Origin: Dechloromonas sp. ZY10
Lineage (GTDB): Bacteria; Pseudomonadota; Gammaproteobacteria; Burkholderiales; Rhodocyclaceae
Length of the DNA: 64,000 nucleotides
Assembly: GCF_041378895.1 (NCBI RefSeq)
Contig: NZ_CP144212.1
Location: 647,001 to 711,000 of the forward strand
Direction of reading: 5' to 3'
The notes below the pieces were generated by a model, which was not told the DNA's origin, searched no databases, and saw only the letters and a list, made by a program, of their open reading frames with translations. The first letter of the stretch is position 1; each line of letters starts with the position of its first letter. This document shows, piece by piece, positions 61,028-64,000 of the stretch. Made by a program: the position numbers and the translations under genes.

Positions 61028-62725
61028 ATGAGACAAAACCTGCCCGTCAATGCGAACGAATATGCCGTTCCTGCAGGCGTTTCGATTGTTTCAAAAACCG
61101 ATCTGAACGGCATCATCACTTATGCCAACGACGCTTTTGTCGAAATCAGCGGTTTTGCCCGTCATGAACTGGTCGGTCAGCCGCACAATCTGGTACGCCA
61201 TCCGGACATGCCGGAGCAGGCTTTCGCGCATCTCTGGGCCACCTTGAAGAAAGGCAGTCCGTGGAAAGGGATTGTCAAGAATCGGCGCAAGGATGGCAGC
61301 TTTTACTGGGTCAAGGCCGTTGTGGTGCCGATTCGCAAGGGGGATGCGACGGTTGGCTACATGTCGGTGCGCGAGGCTGCGACACGGAGCGAAATCAGTG
61401 CCGCCGAGGCACGCTATGCGCGAATGCGGGTGAGTGGCAGCCCGCTTAAGGAAAATCCCCTGCAGCGGCTGCTGACGATCAAAACGGGCTTTACCCTCGG
61501 CGTCCTGTTCGTGATCGGGCTGATGCTGGCCGGGGGGCTGCTCGGGATTACCGGGCTGCAGGACTCCAGTGCTGTTGCTGCGGGGCTTTATCATCAACGG
61601 ATCGGTCCGATGACTCAGGCCAATCGCCTCGATTCGGCGGTGCATGAATTGCGCGGCGGGCTGGCGGCCTACTACATGCTCAACGCCCATGGCGAGCCGG
61701 AAGCGGAAGTCGAGCCGGTGCAGCGCCAGGCATTTCTTGCCCGTTTGCTGGCCGCCGAGGGCGATGTCGAGAAAATCCTGCTGCAGTTGCAGGCGCTGTC
61801 TTTGCCGGCCGAAGCCGGGGGGCAGCTTGCGGCGGTGGGCGAGCGCTACGGTGAACTGCGGGCAAAAATCCTCCTGCCTTTGCGTCAGGCGATCGAACAG
61901 GGTCACCCGGTGCCGCCGCTGCAGACTCAGGTGCCGCTCTATCTGCCTTACTTCAAGGCCTTGCATGCGGCTTTGGGCGGATTTCAGCAAGCCCTTGACG
62001 TTCAGGCCGCGAGTGAGTGGCAGGCTTTGCAGGCACACAATGACCTGATCCGCCAGATCGCGCTGTTCGGTATCGCGGTTGGGATTCTGGTGGTGGTGGT
62101 GGTTGGCCGTTTCTTCCTGCGCGACATCGTACAACCCCTGGAAAGCGCCATCGAAGGCTTTGACCGGATTGCCCAGGGCGATCTGACCGGCGAGGTCGAG
62201 GTCTTTGGCAAAGGGGAAACCGGGCACCTGATTCGGGCCAGTGCGGTGATGCAGATGCATCTGAAGGTGATTACCGACGAAATCTCGACTTACGGCCGCA
62301 ATATTCACGATCACTGCATGCGCCTGAATGGGGCCTTGTTTGAAATCAGCGATCACTCCGAGATCCAGCATGACCAGTTGAGCGAGGCGCGGAATTTCCT
62401 GTCGCTCGATTTCGCCGCCGATCTCAAAAGCGGAATCGCCAACCTGCAACAGCAGCTGGTCTTGTTGCGTGTGACGGCGGGGGATCTGCCGGAACTCGAT
62501 GCGGTGCAGGAGGAGCTTGATAAAATCGTCAATCTGAGCCACTTGCAGACTTTTGCGCTGGAGGATTTTGTCGGCAAGATCGACCAGATTCTCGATCTGG
62601 TGGTCGAGAACCGCCAGGATACGCAGGAGGCTTACGCGATGTCGGAGCACCTGCAAGCGGCTGCGCATCAAATGAACGAACTGGTCAGCTATTTCACCAC
62701 CCGCAAGGAGGCCGGAGGGAAATAG
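61028..62725 (+). CDS. PAS-HAMP membrane sensor, chemoreceptor-like but without the signalling tip
   Basis: A 565-residue sensor. The N-terminal PAS domain (about 10-115) is Aer-like: AVPAGVSIVSKTDLNGIITY, GFARHELVGQPHNLVRHPDM. Membrane segments at about 152-175 and 345-365 bracket a four-helix-type domain. HAMP follows (FLRDIVQPLESAIEGFDRIAQGDLTG, in parts). The C-terminal ~150 residues are helical (LSEARNFLSLDFAADLKSG, LEDFVGKIDQILDLVVENRQ), but the QTNLLALNAAIEAARAGE-type hairpin tip of chemoreceptors is absent. It therefore probably does not drive CheA in the usual way. Confidence 0.82.
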   Translation: MRQNLPVNANEYAVPAGVSIVSKTDLNGIITYANDAFVEISGFARHELVGQPHNLVRHPDMPEQAFAHLWATLKKGSPWKGIVKNRRKDGSFYWVKAVVVPIRKGDATVGYMSVREAATRSEISAAEARYARMRVSGSPLKENPLQRLLTIKTGFTLGVLFVIGLMLAGGLLGITGLQDSSAVAAGLYHQRIGPMTQANRLDSAVHELRGGLAAYYMLNAHGEPEAEVEPVQRQAFLARLLAAEGDVEKILLQLQALSLPAEAGGQLAAVGERYGELRAKILLPLRQAIEQGHPVPPLQTQVPLYLPYFKALHAALGGFQQALDVQAASEWQALQAHNDLIRQIALFGIAVGILVVVVVGRFFLRDIVQPLESAIEGFDRIAQGDLTGEVEVFGKGETGHLIRASAVMQMHLKVITDEISTYGRNIHDHCMRLNGALFEISDHSEIQHDQLSEARNFLSLDFAADLKSGIANLQQQLVLLRVTAGDLPELDAVQEELDKIVNLSHLQTFALEDFVGKIDQILDLVVENRQDTQEAYAMSEHLQAAAHQMNELVSYFTTRKEAGGK

Positions 62726-62753
62726 CCGGCCGCTTTTCCGGCGGGAGCCCCTC

Positions 62754-63428
62754 ATGCAGTTTCAGTCCGTTACTTTCGATCTTGACGGTACCTTGCTTGA
62801 CACCATCGCCGATCTGGCAGAGGCCTGCCGGCGGATGTTGCAGGAAGTTGCGGCACCGCCGCGCTCGCCAGAGGAAATCCACCGCTTCGTCGGCAAGGGC
62901 ATGGCGGTGCTGGTCGAGCGTTGCCTGACCTGGGAGACCTCGCCCGCGCCCGAGTACTTGGCAGCGGGGATTGAGGCATTCAAAAAACATTACGCCACGG
63001 TCAACGGTGCCCAGGCGCAAATTTACCCCGGCGTGCGCGAAGGCCTCGACTTGTGGCAGGCGCATGGCCTCAAGCTCGGCGTCGTGACCAACAAGCCGGC
63101 ACAATTCACCGAGCCGTTGCTGCAGCGGAGCGGATTGGCCGGGTATTTTTCGGTGGTCGTTTCCGGTGATAGCACGGCCGAGAAGAAGCCCCACCCTGAG
63201 CCAATCCTGCACGCCTGTCGTTTGCTCGGGGTTGCGCCGCAGCGCAACCTGCACATCGGCGATTCGCTCAACGATGTGCTGGCTGCGCGGGCTGCCGGTT
63301 CGCTGGCGTATTGCGTGCCCTATGGTTACAACGAAGGGCGGCCCGTGGACAGTGCCGATTGCGATGCGCTAGTATCCGATCTTGTCGCTGCCTATCGGCA
63401 AGCGCTTTCCTCTTCTGCCCGCAAGTAA
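62754..63428 (+). CDS. gph: Phosphoglycolate phosphatase
   Basis: HAD phosphatase that removes 2-phosphoglycolate formed by DNA repair or Rubisco oxygenation. The product is 224 residues. Motif I is FDLDGTLLDTIADL, motif II is LGVVTNKP, motif III is AEKKPHPEPIL and motif IV HIGDSLNDVLAARAAG. The C-terminus lacks extra domains. It lies directly upstream of the trp leader, as in the betaproteobacterial rpe-gph-trpE arrangement. Confidence 0.94.
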   Translation: MQFQSVTFDLDGTLLDTIADLAEACRRMLQEVAAPPRSPEEIHRFVGKGMAVLVERCLTWETSPAPEYLAAGIEAFKKHYATVNGAQAQIYPGVREGLDLWQAHGLKLGVVTNKPAQFTEPLLQRSGLAGYFSVVVSGDSTAEKKPHPEPILHACRLLGVAPQRNLHIGDSLNDVLAARAAGSLAYCVPYGYNEGRPVDSADCDALVSDLVAAYRQALSSSARK

Positions 63429-63430
63429 CA

Positions 63431-63487
63431 ATGACTTTTTCGCTGCTCTGGAACGATTGGCACGGTTGGCGTCGCTGGCGCCCGTAA
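63431..63487 (+). CDS. trpL: trp leader peptide
   Basis: Starting two bases after the gph stop codon, an 18-codon frame encodes MTFSLLWNDWHGWRRWRP, with four Trp codons in ten positions. That density is the signature of a ribosome-mediated attenuator. It precedes trpE by 91 bases that hold pairing segments. No strong ribosome binding site is seen, though translation could be coupled to the gph stop (GTAACAATG). Confidence 0.88.
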   Translation: MTFSLLWNDWHGWRRWRP

Positions 63488-63499
63488 ATTCATGCCCCC

Positions 63500-63534
63500 G
63501 GCGCCGGCAGGCGCCCGCGCAGCAGTCTGCTGCC
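63500..63534 (+). promoter_or_regulatory. Attenuator pairing region of trpE
   Basis: GGCGCC-GGCA-GGCGCC (63500-63515) and GCAGC-AGTCT-GCTGC (63519-63533) can form two hairpins. GGCAG (63506-63510) can instead pair with CTGCC (63530-63534), a possible antiterminator. The second hairpin has no long T-run, so termination may be weak, Rho-assisted, or replaced by translational control. Confidence 0.55.
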
Positions 63535-63578
63535 CCTGTTCCTGAAGTTGTTCAAGCAAGTCATTTTCGAGGCTCATC

Positions 63579-64000
63579 ATGACCGAAACCGAATTCAACG
63601 CACTCGCGGCGCAAGGCTACAACCGCATCCCGGTTACGCTGGAAACCTTTGCCGATCTCGACACGCCGCTGTCTATCTATCTCAAGCTGACCACCGGGCC
63701 AAATGCCGGGCAATATACCTATCTGCTCGAATCGGTTCAGGGGGGCGAGCGCTTCGGGCGCTATTCGATCATCGGCCTGGCTGCCTCCACCCGGATTGTG
63801 GTCAATGGCCACCAGGTCATGGTTCTGACTGGCAACCGGATTGCCGAGCGGGAGGACGATACCAATCCGCTGGAGTTCATCGGCAAGTTCATGAGTCGTT
63901 TCCGCGCGCCGCCGAGCGCCGGCTTGCCGCGTTTCCTCGGCGGTCTGGTCGGCTGTTTCGGCTACGACACCGTGCGCTATGTCGAAACCCGGCTGACCCG
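63579..64000 (+). CDS. trpE: Anthranilate synthase component I (N-terminal part)
   Basis: TrpE makes anthranilate from chorismate, the first step of tryptophan synthesis. The visible 140 residues start [20 protein letters not shown] and include [20 protein letters not shown], the feedback-site region (LLES near residue 45), and [18 protein letters not shown]. The gene continues off the right edge. It follows a trp leader, so Trp-dependent attenuation is expected, with trpG/trpD beyond the window. Confidence 0.95.
   Translation, partial: MTETEFNALAAQGYNRIPVTLETFADLDTPLSIYLKLTTGPNAGQYTYLLESVQGGERFGRYSIIGLAASTRIVVNGHQVMVLTGNRIAEREDDTNPLEFIGKFMSRFRAPPSAGLPRFLGGLVGCFGYDTVRYVETRLT

Noticed and set aside
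1..64000. CRISPR array, insertion sequence, prophage or rRNA operon
   Set aside because: No regularly spaced repeats, transposase motifs, phage structural genes or rRNA signatures were seen on either strand.

Overview
The window is GC-rich, densely coded chromosomal DNA that reads as a betaproteobacterium of the Rhodocyclales (Azonexus/Dechloromonas/Azospira-like). This is inferred from gene order and protein character: the miaB-phoH-ybeY-corC-lnt block, the glyQ-glyS-gmhB-plsC-ygjP-gloA block, rpe...gph-trpE, a fused indolepyruvate ferredoxin oxidoreductase under a TyrR-like regulator, and many c-di-GMP and PAS signalling proteins. No rRNA, insertion sequence, integrase or CRISPR array was seen. 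There is one tRNA.

Layout. 1-1113: start of a membrane sensor and rpiA. 1342-8359: a Pho module, with a small ribbon-helix-helix-like protein, a consensus Pho box, then pstSCAB-phoU-phoB-phoR in one direction. 8503-11166: a DUF4337 membrane protein, an LpxH-like phosphoesterase and a GT4 glycosyltransferase. 11152-16038 (minus): a 1129-residue hybrid histidine kinase, a periplasmic binding protein just upstream of it, and an FmdE-like protein. 16099-21709 (minus): housekeeping block glyQ to gloA. 21799-26184: a TetR repressor with a clear operator, a rifampin-phosphotransferase/PEP-synthase-like enzyme and an AraC-type regulator. 26185-29123: an AT-rich island with a two-gene defence module of Septu type (AAA ATPase plus HNH nuclease). 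29124-34932: small membrane protein, DUF2867-like protein, amidase, msrA, a hypothetical protein and a diguanylate cyclase coupled to a tiny membrane protein.

35018-40465: a TyrR-like regulator divergent from indolepyruvate ferredoxin oxidoreductase. Between them are three 18-bp operator-like repeats, a sigma-54 promoter and a 23-codon leader ORF. 40573-43598: two DUF4214 proteins that look like secreted or surface proteins. 43732-49513: alpha/beta hydrolase, MBL-fold hydrolase, comB, acyltransferase and an HD-GYP protein. 49525-54683 (minus): miaB-phoH-ybeY-corC-lnt. 54781-54948: tRNA-Met with promoter and terminator. 55013-58856: YaiI family, HDOD, a small protein, an AI-2E-type permease, a lipoprotein cytochrome c' and apaG. 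58898-64000: rpe, a c-di-GMP-I riboswitch in front of an HD-GYP protein that lacks its catalytic histidine, a PAS/HAMP sensor without a chemoreceptor tip, gph, a trp leader peptide with four Trp codons, and the start of trpE.

Two patterns cut across genes. A palindrome, CGGTCGACCG, is strongly over-represented, and its intergenic copies sit at gene 3' ends, often next to terminators. c-di-GMP signalling recurs: one GGDEF protein, two HD-GYP proteins (one degenerate), an HDOD protein and a c-di-GMP riboswitch.
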